Source: Cenococcum geophilum 1.58
Taxonomy: Eukaryota; Ascomycota; Dothideomycetes; Gloniales; Gloniaceae
NCBI GenBank assembly: GCA_001692895.1
Contig: KV748214.1
Coordinates: forward strand, 372,001 to 436,000
DNA: 64,000 bases
Reading direction: 5' to 3'
Shown here: positions 23,542-34,621 of the stretch, piece after piece
Layout of the letters: each line of letters starts with the position of its first letter
Numbering within the stretch: position 1 is the stretch's first letter
The notes under the pieces: generated by a model
Seen by the model: only the letters and a program-made list of their open reading frames with translations
Told to the model about the DNA's origin: nothing
The model's database searches: none
Position numbers and translations under genes: made by a program

Positions 23542-24216
23542 GACCGAGAGAATCGAACTTGATAGAGACGTGAAGAAAGGAGAAGAAGCACTTTTAAAGT
23601 AGAGCTAGTCGGTCGAAAAGGAAGCATTATATACTTCCATTACGCGAAGTTGGCCAGAGACGAGAGACGCGTGAAGTTCGTTGTCAAGCGAGGCCGTTTT
23701 TAGAAATTGTGGCGCTGGAAACAGGCAACGCTAAGGAAGACGACTGGGAAATCGTTGTTGACAAAGCAGATATCTAGTAGTTTAGCTAGTTGCATGAGAA
23801 ATATCTATCTCAAAGGCTTAACTTGTCCACCTATTCGACAAGCTTTAGGATCTTTTATGGTCACATGTGGAAACGTCTCAGACTTGTACCATGATTTGCA
23901 TGCAAGCCACACAATTGTCACGGTCCATCTGATTCTTGATGTGAATTTCGTTTTATTAGGAGCGACTCCTAAAAGAGCAGTAATAACGCCAATTTTTGCT
24001 CTCATAGCATACAAGCTTCCACTAATAGGAAGCAAAGCCCTGGCCGCCCTCTGATATTGACATGGAAGACTCCAAAAGCGGGTCTCCATATTGATTGTAC
24101 GAAAAGAAATCGATCGCTCCCATCCAAATACTATGCCCGTCCTAAACGCCCCCAAAACAGTAACGCCCACAACGTACTCGCGACAGCGATTGGATTAAAC
24201 AAAGGAAAACGAAAAC
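23542..24216. other. Intergenic between tdp1 and the desaturase
   Basis: Holds the tdp1 promoter and the desaturase 3' flank. A plus-strand frame open from about 23567 to 23777 has protein-like composition but no ATG. It is listed among the findings rather than called as a gene. Confidence 0.4.
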
Positions 24217-25714
24217 TTATGCCGCACTGGCGCTAACGATTGGCTGCTCAACCTTGGTGATCTGGTTGCCGGCTCTGATTATGCGGTTGCCAGCATCATC
24301 CTTGACGTACTGCACATCCTTGTTTTCCCTCTGTGCTCGCTTCCAGATCTCGACCTCGCATCCACCACGGATTACACCCACTCTCATCGTGGAGAGAAGA
24401 TTGTGTGCGGCATTGGAGTGGTTGTAGACGCCACCGTTGAAAATTGCCGTGGCGTCCTTGCCAAGACCGCTCTTGATCATGGCCTTGCCACCAGGGTGTT
24501 CTTTGATGAAGTCAGTGACATCGTGAACGACACCGGCAACTGCGATGAGACCACGGCCGTTGTTGACTTGGTCAACATAATCATCCCACTCAATAACTGG
24601 CAGCTGCTCAAGTGGTACACCCCAGTCGAGCTTGGCGCGCTTCTGGTCGAGCTTCTTCTGCTGCTGTTGGACGCGGCCCTTCTCGATTTCGTTGGCGCGG
24701 AACTGCTTCAGATCATAGGCCAGACCCAGCTTGCCCCAGAGAGCAATGCACCACTTGGTGGGATCATACTGGTGCCATTCGATGGCGTTGCGGTAGTCTG
24801 ATGGGAACTCGTGGTGGAAGTTGTGGTATCCCTCACCGAGAGTGACCAGAGCCGTGATGAGGTGATCACGCGGGCTGTTGCGGTCGTCGAAAGGCTGGTC
24901 GCCGAGCCAGTGAGCCAAGGAGTTGACGCAGAAGGTAGCTTGCTGAACGACGAAGATCCTGATGATGCCTGCGTAGATGAAGCCACCCAGCCAGTCATTC
25001 CAGCCAATACCAGCGACCATGGACGGGAAAACGAGGCCCATGAAAAAGACAACCTTCAAGTAGTGACGGTGTTGCCAGACAACAACGGGATCGTCATTCA
25101 AGTCGGAGATGTCGGTACGGCCGATTCTCTTTGGATTCTGCTTCATGACCATCCAGCCAATGTGAGAGTAGAGAAGACCCTTGCGAACGCTGTAGGGATC
25201 CTTAGTTGTATCGGTGTAGCGGTGGTGGGCGCGGTGGTCTCGGCTCCACCAGCGGATCGATCCTTCAACAGCTCCACCACCAACAGCCGCGAGCCAGATT
25301 TGAAGAGGGAGGGTTGCGGAGTAGGACTTGTGAGCCCACAGGCGATGATAACCAGCAGTGATTCCTAGACCAGTCCAGAAATAATATATGACAGCCCAGA
25401 CAATGGTGGGAGTTCGCATAGGTGTCCAGAAAGCGGCGATGAGACCCAGGAGTGGAATACCGATAATCAGATAGAGCTAGAAATTTGTCAGTGGTGGGAA
25501 TTGAGCAGAAGTGAATGGGGCATCGTACATTGAGCCAGTTAACTTGCTTGTACCAATTCTTCCGTGTCGTGGGAGCATCGGCAATGTGTAGCTTCTTTGG
25601 GTCATACTTCGGGTTACGATTCGGCTCTGCGGTGTTTGCCATGGCTGACGGCTGGGATGAGAGATACTGAGAGTCGACAGCAGACATGCCGGTAGCAGGC
25701 TGGTGAGAAGGCAT
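24217..25714 (-). CDS. ole1: Delta-9 fatty acid (stearoyl-CoA) desaturase with C-terminal cytochrome b5 domain
   Basis: Two exons, 25714-25529 and 25476-24217, with a 52-base intron (GTACGA...TTCTAG, phase 0), give 481 residues. The three di-iron histidine boxes are intact: H106-R-L-W-A-H111, H143-R-A-H-H147, and H280-N-F-H-H284 inside [11 protein letters not shown]. Hydrophobic membrane segments flank box 1 and lie between boxes 2 and 3. The C-terminal third is a cytochrome b5 domain with the heme-ligand H-P-G-G near residue 390 and a second ligand region Y-N-H-S-N-A-A-H, the Ole1/SdeA fungal architecture. The ER-membrane enzyme puts the cis-9 double bond into palmitoyl- and stearoyl-CoA, with the fused b5 as electron donor. 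Nothing suggests damage. Confidence 0.96.
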
Positions 25715-28506
25715 GGCGGGTTATGGGTTTTGAAGGATGGGGAGGAATAAATAAAGGAAGGTCGAAAGGATCCGCAGGGGCGAAAGAGGCACCGAGAAGC
25801 GGAATATATGCTTTCGGAGTTTCTTGTTGGCCTACGGATCTTCAAGGACAAATTTAGATCAGCCTGTCACAAGTGGGTGGTGGGACAGGAGATGGAGAGG
25901 ATGTGGAGGGGAGATGAGATAAAAAAGAGTTGATGACATGCGGCGTTTGGAGAGTAATTATTGCTCGGCGGCGAAATGGAAAGCCTCAGTGAAGCCATCT
26001 TAGTTAGGAAGTGTTGAGCCCAACAACACCATAGCCGCGAAGCTATTCCCCACGCATTTCGCTTAGCGGGATCGGGCCCTTGCATATTCAACTCTGGGGG
26101 GTGCCTGCCCGCCGCGTGCGACTTTCGTGCCTCGAAAATGACAAACCCCGCCACGGTTCATGTTGAAGACGGGTGCTGGAGATGTCATCTAGCCTTTTTG
26201 TGCAAAGACATGCTTGGATACTTTTGTCCATTGCGCGGCTGATGGCTTGGTTTTGTCAGATGCGTGGCGTTTTTGCTGGCTGGTCCGAGAGCCAAGCGGA
26301 CCTTTCCCCGTCTCAGCCCTACACGGACGAGTCGCGGTGATGCTTTCTGCGATCATCCCCCTCCGCCATACGCATTTCGGCGACTGACCTCGGCTGAGAG
26401 AGCTGCATGAGCCACTTTAGCCCCCAAAAAAAAAACGTTGAGAAGTCTCTAAAAATGCTCACGTGTTGCTCGTTCTATACTGGTGCGTCTCCTACGGACG
26501 TATCTTACATCTACAATCTGCAGAGCCACCAACAGACGAAGTTTGGGACTGATGTACATCTCTCAACCAACCCAATCTGAAGGCACATGCAAGTCTACCT
26601 CTATCTTCTCTTCACATGATACTGTTTGTATTCCTCTTCTGGTACTGTACCACCTTCAGAGGAACCATCTCCGTCCGCTCTGGGGTCTTGGGACATTCCT
26701 GCCCGTCTTCCCAACAGCAAAACGATTGACCTCATCCTGCAGCAGCTATGCTCGAGCTTATAGCTATCAGCATCCTAATCACCCTAATTGCCTAATATTC
26801 TCTACCCCAGGTTGTTCTAGAATATTGCTGCCTTATTCCCCTAGCTGTCGCAGGACCAACAGTGGCTGTGGCAGGCTCTCCTACTCGCATATGCGTGTAT
26901 GCGTGTGTTATGCTTCTGATTTCTAATGGCTCGATAATCTCCACCGTAGCGTCGCGTAGATTCCGCTGCAGTGTGCTGGTTCGCGAAGGCCAATGCGCGC
27001 AAGCTTTCAAAAGCCGGGCTCAACCGTGTCAATCTCACTTGCAGACTATCGTCCGCACAGCAAAGTCGTCATTGCTTCGGAAATCGACTGCCAGTCTAAA
27101 TGAGGTCGAAATGATTGACCCGAGGAGTGGTTTCGCCTCGGAATGGCGGGAGGATTGAGGATGCAGCTATCTGCTTCAGATCAGCGCTGCGCCCCTCTTC
27201 CGGTTTCGTTGGGAACTTAAGGCCTGTTCGCAAGCAAGTCTGTCGGTGGTATTCCTCATAGCTCTCTTGCCGTTTCATGTGTATGTACATACACAAACGC
27301 GCTCTTCTCTCCCATCTTACCCCCTCAGGTCTTGGCAGTGTCTGTTTCCCCTTCGATGACCATCGCCACGACACGACGGATCAATGCGAGCAGATGACAC
27401 TGAGGCATTAAACTGAACTGAAATGAACTGCACTGAACGTGACAAAGCTGTCATGCTTCGCTGGAAAAAGGACTTCTCACTTCGAGTTGCGGTTGCACGC
27501 TGTCGTCGTGGGAGGCAAAGCTCTCCTATCAGCTTCGGGAGTAGGGACTGAGGTGGACACCAGGTCACACTCAGCTGTTGCACGAATAGAACACTGCAAC
27601 CGCACCGGAATCCAGCGCAGAGCGGTTGGACGCATTCGTGGGAGTTTGAACGGCAAGAAGCATCGATGCTACCCCCTTTACGATACAAGTCCGTGGAATG
27701 GGCGGCTATCTACCCGGCACTTGGCCGGGCTGGGCCCCGCCCCAAGCCTTTCCCGATGAACAGCTTGTCGGAGCCCACCGGGTCACGTTTCTGGTACGGC
27801 GGTTCAGCCAATGATGGGGGTTATGGTTTGCTTATCAGCGCCTTTCGCCCCAAGCTTTTAGCAAAACCCATTGCTCGACGCCCAAAAAAGCCCCAGATAC
27901 TCCCACATAAGCCAGCCAGCGCCGTGGAAACATGGCGATAGCCACGGCGGATAACGATGAAGATGCTCTGCTTCGGCCGCTTCCAACACGGAGACCTTGT
28001 CCACAGTGCTTAGGGACCTAGGTTCACTTCCAGACCTGCAAAGACTGCCGACGCCTGAAGATTTGCGGCTTTTAGATGAGAAATTGTGCATCGTGAGGGA
28101 TGGCAAAGATAGCCCTCGCAAGCTATAAAGCAGCCAGACAGTTTGTAGCTATCATCCCCGCCACAACAAGCGCCTTCTTCCTGGCGATCTACGGTTCTTT
28201 TGCGTCAGCCCCCCGCAATATCGAAGCCAAGGCAAAAAAGCAGACTGCCATCTTTCTGATTCTGCCAACCACGCGACTAATTAGCCTTGGAGACACTCAC
28301 CCGATTCGCGACCACCTCCGAGATAGTTCAGCCCATCGACATCAGACTTGTCAGTTATCCAGGACCGTCTGCCAATCATCCTATCGCCCTTCACGGATAC
28401 GCTCAAGGTTCTGTCGATAGCCGAGCGTGCATGAAGACGTGAGAGTCCATAAAGGTTCCACCAAACCCTCAAAAGTGATCAGACAACTATAACAACACCA
28501 CCAGCC
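25715..28506. other. Long divergent intergenic region between desaturase and purine permease
   Basis: About 2.8 kb of balanced-composition DNA between the divergent desaturase (minus) and permease (plus) genes, so it holds both promoters. A CTTATC core (a GATA-factor site on the minus strand) lies at 27831-27836 and TATAAA at 28124-28129, both on the permease side. GATA sites would suit nitrogen control of a purine transporter, but single short matches prove little. Several open frames of 60-150 codons look like chance. One unlisted frame ending at 28128 is noted in the findings. Confidence 0.4.
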
Positions 28507-30447
28507 ATGGATGACTCTCCAGACCGCATTGGCCCGGATATGAGCCGGAAGCAGAAGTTTTCCGACAAGTTTCGCCGCTTTGTGAAAGCCTTCACTACCA
28601 AGTAAGCATTTTGAGAATAGTCTATTCGGGCAATATTCTTGCGCAGCTTCAATTGACAAGTGAGCACGTGCTGACTGCTTCAGGGATGGCCTCATTGGAA
28701 CCTACGACTATGGATTCTTATTCAGACCCGATATCCCTTTCATGAAGAAAGAAAGAAGAGCCGCTCCCTTCTTCGGATTGAATGATAGCATGCCTGTCTT
28801 CCTGGCTCTTCTGCTTGGCTTCCAGCATGCATTGTCTATGTTGGCTGGTGTCATCACTCCTCCCATCATCCTTGCCAGTGCAGCCAATCTGCCAACGGAG
28901 TTGTCTCAGTACCTGGTATCGACCTCTCTGATCGTTTGTGGTATTCTATCCTCCATTCAGATCACGCGATTCCACATTTACAAGACCCCATACTACATCG
29001 GTACCGGTCTTATTTCTGTAGTAGGTACATCATTTGCTACTATTCCAGTCGCAACTGGTGCTCTCTCTCAGATGTACGCCACCGGTTTCTGCCCGTCCGA
29101 TGCTAATGGGAACCCTCTCCCTTGCCCAGACGGTTACGGAGCAATCATTGGCACATCATGCTGCTGCGCCTTGCTTGAAGTCCTCATGTCATTCACTTCG
29201 CCCAGGTACCTCAAGAAATTCTTCCCACCACTCGTTACCGGTCCTACTGTTACTCTCATTGGCGTTTCTCTCATCAAGTCTGGTTTCCAAGATTGGGCTG
29301 GAGGTAGTGGAACCTGCTCTACCTTCCCTACCACCGGTATCTTCAAGCTCTGCCCAACCATCTATGCGCCACGCCCTCTTCCGTGGGGAAGTGCCGAGTT
29401 CATTGGTCTTGGATTCTCAGTTTTCGTCACTATCATTATCTGCGAACGATTCGGAAGCCCCATCATGAAGTCCACGGCAGTCGTCATTGGGCTCCTAGTT
29501 GGCTGTATCATTGCCGCTGCTTGCGGATACTTCGATCGCTCTGGAATTGACGCCTCGCCAGCCGCCTCTTTCATCTGGGTTCACACCTTCAAGCTAAGCG
29601 TCTACGGGCCGATAGTGCTCCCTCTACTAGCCGTCTACGTCGTGCTGGCCATGGAGGCCATCGGTGACATCACCGCCACCTGCGATGTCTCCCGTCTCGA
29701 AGTCGACGGCAAGCTCTTCGACTCCCGCATCCAAGGCGGCGTGTTAGCTGACGGTCTGAACGGCATCATCGCCGGCCTCTGCACCATCACCCCCATGAGC
29801 ACCTTCGCCCAGAACAACGGCGTCATCGCGCTCACCCGGTGCGCCAACCGCAAGGCCGGCTACGCGTGCTGCTTCTGGCTGCTCGTCATGGGCATCTTCG
29901 CCAAATTCGCCGCCGCGCTGGTGGCCATCCCCAGCGCCGTGTTAGGCGGCATGACGACCTTCCTCTTCAGTGCCGTGGCCGTCTCCGGTATCCGCATCAT
30001 GGCCACTGTCCCCTTCACCCGCCGCACGCGTTTCATCCTGACTGCCGGCTTCAGTCTCGGGTTCGGCGCGACTCTCGTCCCCAAGTAAGCACCACTACCC
30101 CTCAGACCCAACGCACCAACACTTATTTTTGCTAACAACTTCATCGCAGTTGGTTCACCTACGTCTTCACCTACAGCGGCAACAACCACGCCCTCCTGGG
30201 CTTCTACAACGCCATCGTGCTCGTCCTCGAGACCGGCTTCGCCATCACCGCCTTCCTGACCCTGGTCCTGAACCTGATGCTGCCTGAGGAGATCGAGGAC
30301 GAAGAGACGCCCGAGATCACGGCCAACGCGATCGACGAGGAGGCCGATAAGGAGGAGTGGAGCCGCATCCGCAGGAGCAAGGAGGTGGACGTCGAAAACA
30401 GGCCCAGCAGCGAGATCACGCCTGCCGTGAAGCAGCAGCAGCAATAG
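28507..30447 (+). CDS. uapA: Uric acid/xanthine permease, NAT/NCS2 family (UapA/UapC type)
   Basis: Exons 28507-28601, 28684-30084 and 30150-30447 (GTAAGC donors, CAG acceptors, phases 2 and 2) give 597 residues. The nucleobase-ascorbate transporter signature Q-N-N-G-V-I-A-L-T-R is complete. By this model its Gln and first Asn fall at 408 and 409, the upstream Glu (A-M-E-A-I-G-D) at 356 and the Asp of A-D-G-L-N-G at 388, the same numbers as the key substrate-site residues of Aspergillus UapA. Also present are the Q-H-A-L-S-M-L-A-G first-helix motif and a T-Y-D-Y-G variant of the N-terminal DYDY trafficking motif. Many hydrophobic segments fit the family's 14 membrane helices, and the tail is acidic and Gln-rich. 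The protein is expected in the plasma membrane, importing uric acid and xanthine with protons. UapA and UapC cannot be told apart here. Confidence 0.94.
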
Positions 30448-31556
30448 AAAACCCTTCCCCTCTGCTTTCTCTGTTTGATGAGGGAGGGAAAAAGCAGTGA
30501 TCCGGGAGTATATGTCGGATTGTTGTGGCGCGATAGATGAGCGCGATCGGCATATTACTTGTACATATAGTTCAGCTTGATTATATACCCTTTTTTTTTT
30601 CTGCTTCTATGTTCCTGATGCCAGCTCGCGTGCTCCCGTGATGGGTCTGGCGAAAAGGGTCGGGATTCTAGAAATGGTAATCCGGCAGGCGGGGAGACGA
30701 ACCGAACGTCAGTCCGTTAGCAGAGCAAAGCGAAGCAACTTTGAGCAAAGCAAAGGAAATTATATATACGTGCTGGGTTGCCCATCATTGCTAACTCTCT
30801 GATATGAAGTCCCGTAGTATTTTGCTCCCGTAATTTTCTCTATTCCCTTGCCTTGACTTGCTATCTGAGCACTCCTCCTTCCACGCTCCTCCCTTTCATT
30901 GTGGTCAAGCTCGAAGCACAACTAAGCAATATCTCCGTGATAGCGGTGGAAACCGCCTCTACTCTCCCCTCGGCCCTCCTCAACCCCAGCAAATGAAACC
31001 TGTATGATCAACGACCCGACCGACGTAATCCATGAAGCGCTAATGGGGCTGACGCTGCAACACTCATCACTCAGCCACGAGCCAAAACATAAGATCATCT
31101 GCCGCCGCGACCTGACCAATTCAGAGAGAAGAACATAACAGCGATCGGTTTCGCAGGGGGCGGGATGTAAGGGAATCCAGCTCCTCCATCCCTCTCTCAG
31201 CCCCTATTCCTCAATCCCTATTCCCTCCGTATCCGCCCATACCCCTCTCTAACCCCTCTTCAACTCACACCACATCCCAGACTACCAGACCGCCAGCCAA
31301 ACCCTCCCAACCAACGAATCTAGCGAACCAATGTTCTCCGGCTTCGTTAGTCCTTAGCTCCTGAGCTGTGTCATCTTCGCCTCGCCCACCACCACCATCC
31401 CTTGTCCTCGTTTCTTAACGGCTTCTACCGCGACAAGCTGGTCTGAGGGGGGGAGTAGCGCCCTGGTATCCGGCATCCAACATCCAACATCCAGCCCCCA
31501 CCGTCTCGGGATTCGTGCACCGTCTCGCGATCTCAGAGACCGAGAGGTCGAACTAA
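30448..31556. other. Intergenic region
   Basis: The 3' flank of the permease followed by pyrimidine-rich, balanced-composition DNA. No gene supported. Short open frames here lack protein-like features. Confidence 0.5.
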
Positions 31557-32060
31557 TCAGCAAAATCGGGATACCGGGACATCGCTGGTGCGGAGTGCAG
31601 AGAGTCGGAGGGGGAGACGAGCGAGGTGGAGGGGGGGCAGGAGAGCGGGGGGAGGATGAGCAGCGGGGAGGGCAAGGGGGGAGGGCAGGGGTAGCGGGGG
31701 AAGCGTGCGGGGCGAGGGTGTTGGGTCTCGCTGCGGGGGATCCGCAGATGCGGCGTACGGCTGCTGCGTCACCGACGCGCTGCTGAGGTCCTGGGCCGGG
31801 AGCTCGTATGGCGGGCGTGGGATGGCGAGGCCGTCGAGCTCAGGCACTGTTGGTCGGGCTGAGATGGCTTCTAGCTCGTGTTTGTGGCCCGGTCGTGTGC
31901 TGGGGTTGAGGAAGGACCGCGCTGCTTCTGTCTCAGGTTTTGGCTTGTCTGGCGGCTTTAGGTCTTTTCGGGTCCGCCAGCAGCAGTATAGTGGGGTGCT
32001 TGTGGTCAACATGGCGAGCAGTACGCCCACTGGGATGCCTGCTTTCGTGCTTTGGGACAT
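31557..32060 (-). CDS. Possible single-pass membrane protein with proline-rich tail
   Basis: A 167-codon minus-strand frame. Residues about 8-27 are hydrophobic (A-G-I-P-V-G-V-L-L-A-M-L) and are followed directly by a basic stop-transfer C-C-W-R-T-R-K. A long hydrophilic then Pro-rich tail contains H-E-L-E-A and P-P-Y-E-L-P-A, the kind of tail seen in fungal single-pass surface proteins. The ATG stands immediately after a TAG preceded by a pyrimidine-rich stretch, so it may be an internal exon with the ectodomain encoded upstream. The last 50 residues (PLPLPSPLALP-like) may be the wrong frame. No function can be assigned. Confidence 0.4.
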   Translation of the reverse strand: MSQSTKAGIPVGVLLAMLTTSTPLYCCWRTRKDLKPPDKPKPETEAARSFLNPSTRPGHKHELEAISARPTVPELDGLAIPRPPYELPAQDLSSASVTQQPYAASADPPQRDPTPSPRTLPPLPLPSPLALPAAHPPPALLPPLHLARLPLRLSALRTSDVPVSRFC

Positions 32061-32483
32061 CTAGGAGGCTGTCCCAGTGGATGTAGCAGAGTATATTTCT
32101 ATGATATTTGAAGCTAATAATGTCTCTCTTGTGCGTGTACAGCTCGATGAAGCGGAGATGTGTGTAGAGAATGTGGATACAGAGTGAGGTATCTCTCCGC
32201 TAACGCAAACATAGCTGTAGGTGAGGGCGACCTATTACAGGGAAGCATCATCGTTTGTCCTGAGACGCTTAGAGAGATCCGAACCTGACATTCTATTCTT
32301 AAAAGGGCCAGAATAAACACCTGCTTCAAAGTTGCGACTAAAGTTTAAAGAGTTGAAACCAAAAACGACCGCTTTCCGCCCCACAGACCTTTGCTCCCCT
32401 CATCACGCTACTACTCTCCATCAGTCTTTTCATCACCGTCCACCAAATTTCTATTTAAAGGTACTCCTTCCCGGCTGTTGGCA
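32061..32483. other. Intergenic region
   Basis: Between a minus-strand and a plus-strand gene. It may contain the missing 5' exon of the membrane-protein candidate, but none could be identified. Confidence 0.4.
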
Positions 32484-33674
32484 ATGTCGATTGCTATGAA
32501 TCGTCAGCCTCCATTTTTGAAACATGTGCAACGGTTAAGAGTGAGTGATCAAACCTACCTCTTTTGGTCATGGATTCAAGTTGACCTTGAATAGGTCCCG
32601 CCTTTCACCACTCACCGCGTGAAGCACCGGGCATTTAACGCATCTGCTCGATCTTTAGAGCCATCTGTGAGCCTCTCTCTGCTGTAGCTGCCCTATCAGA
32701 CTAACCCTGTACTCAGCGACTCGTCTTCTCGACACCACCATTTCTCCATACGGCCCGTCCTCGCACCCACTCCCCTTCGACTCCTCCTATCGACCCGGTT
32801 GAGTCGACACTAACAGATGTGCTTGATGCGTTAGCGTTGTCTTCTGGTGAATACCCGGTCACAAATGTGCTACTGAGCGGCTTCAACTGGGACGAGCGAA
32901 AGAAGGCGATGAAGGCTCTAGAGGTGACACCTGGGGTGCCAGTCCCATTTGAGCCACGCAAAGCCTTCGAGGAGCAGATATTACCCGCCTGCTGGGTGAT
33001 GCCCGGAAGACGTCTGGCAGTATCTGCACCTGTCCACGCAGACATGAGCAACGATAAAGTGAAGCATCCATGGAAGAGGACCGACGCCAACCTTGACGAA
33101 AAGGGAAAGTATGTGCAGCCTTTACACCAGGCTATTTGGTGCGCCGACATAGGAACACCGGTTTCTTGCGCCTCGTGGGATGTAAGTGAACTAACGGTCG
33201 TATTAACCAAGCGCAACCGCTAACCTTCGCTGCAAGTTATGGATTAATCTTTGCGAGCTCCACGGTAGAGACCCTGGTGTAATCACCATAAGGCCGTTTC
33301 AATCACGTACGTACGAATACAGCGCTGCTGACTGGAAACAAGTGATACAAGACCCGGGATCCGCCGCCGTACTTCGGAACCCGTACACAAATTTTACCTG
33401 GAGTCTCCCTAAAACGGACAGATTTCATGTCAGCTACGATCCTATTTGGTGCTTCGTCGGTCATCGCCGGCTGTATATTCAGCCTCCATATCCCCCCCAC
33501 CCGCTTATCAACATCCTCGGAGCAGACTTAAATGAGATCCATGGAGTTTATTATTTTCCTGTCCTTGGGGAATACACAAAATCTCCGCGCTTCAAAAAAG
33601 CCAGGGCTATAGTTCCAGGATGTGAACAGGAGCCAGAAGTGTCTGACGAAACTCACAGATTTAACTCAGAATAA
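32484..33674 (+). CDS. Unknown three-exon protein, possibly mitochondrial
   Basis: Exons 32484-32540, 32717-33181 and 33237-33674 join in phase 0 at both introns (GTGAGT...CTCAG, GTAAGT...GCAAG) and give 319 residues without a stop. The first 40 residues are rich in Arg, Ser and hydrophobics and almost free of acidic residues, like a mitochondrial presequence. The rest is a globular, Trp- and Pro-rich protein, including N-W-D-E-R-K-K-A-M-K-A-L near residue 75 and Y-D-P-I-W-C-F-V-G-H near 240. I do not recognise the family. Clean splice phases and uniform composition support a real gene. The first exon is the least certain part. Confidence 0.65.
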
Positions 33675-34621
33675 GACAAGGATGTCCAGTGCTTCACGCT
33701 TAGGGGCGATGACGGTAAAGCGGCGAGAGATATCTTGGAACCTATTTGAAAGCATGGTCTTTTGTTTTAGCATCGGTATGGCACCTAGTGGTTGGTAGAG
33801 CAGCTCTTCCAGCTTCCGACACTAAACCCAAATCCTGCCATCAATAGTAGACTAGCGTCGTAGCCTGAGGACGATTGATTCTAACCTCTAGCACAGGGGT
33901 GAATTCCCTCTTCTTTTTTAAAGGGATTATTAGTGTTAAGTGGTCTTGATAGAAGATATCTTAATATGGCCTTGGCGTTATCGGCCCTTTGATGTGACCC
34001 CAAATTTATCCACCGAGTGCTGCAGGCGACATTCACAGGAGCTTCCTGCGATCATGTGATGGCGTTCTAGTATATAGATCTATTCGGAGCGACGACTCCA
34101 CCTTATGGAGTCTCCTACACGCCACTGTCCTCTTCACATTGCATCGTGATGTAACTTCTACCCAATAGTTTACTGATTGCAAGCATTTGTCGTGCATTGC
34201 TATCAAAGCGTATCTGATACATTGATATAGTACATTCTATGGCACCAATTCCATTAGGTAGTAACATAGGACATTTAAATAGTGTATATGGCTGAATGAT
34301 GGGGAAACTATGGGGCCTTCTGTAGACTCCGGACAATCTCCATAAAAGCTGGCTCTATAGAGTTCCTTCCATGGATTTTTAACACTCTTTGGATCTAAAG
34401 GTCAAGATTAAGACTTCTAAAGTGATTTGATACGCACAATAGTTAAAATGTAGCGGTCGTAATGTAACACTCTTAGGTCGCTTTCCAATTGAATTATCCA
34501 AGCTCATTTTCTTGCCCTCTTAGGCATATACAGTCTCCCTCGGAACTACTACTATCAGTCTCCACTTACTAATAACGTAGGATATCTGGTGTCGTTGTTC
34601 TTCTTTTTCATCAGTTTCCAT
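33675..34621. other. Intergenic region
   Basis: Somewhat AT-rich DNA between genes that converge here (plus gene to the left, minus gene to the right). No gene or repeat recognised. Confidence 0.5.

Noticed and set aside
23707..24170. Overlapping plus and minus frames of about 115-121 codons
   Set aside because: They overlap each other in opposite directions without start context, splice support or recognisable domain, in an intergenic region.
24403..25368. Plus-strand open frames opposite the desaturase
   Set aside because: Antisense shadows of a gene with strong codon bias. No domain in the translations.
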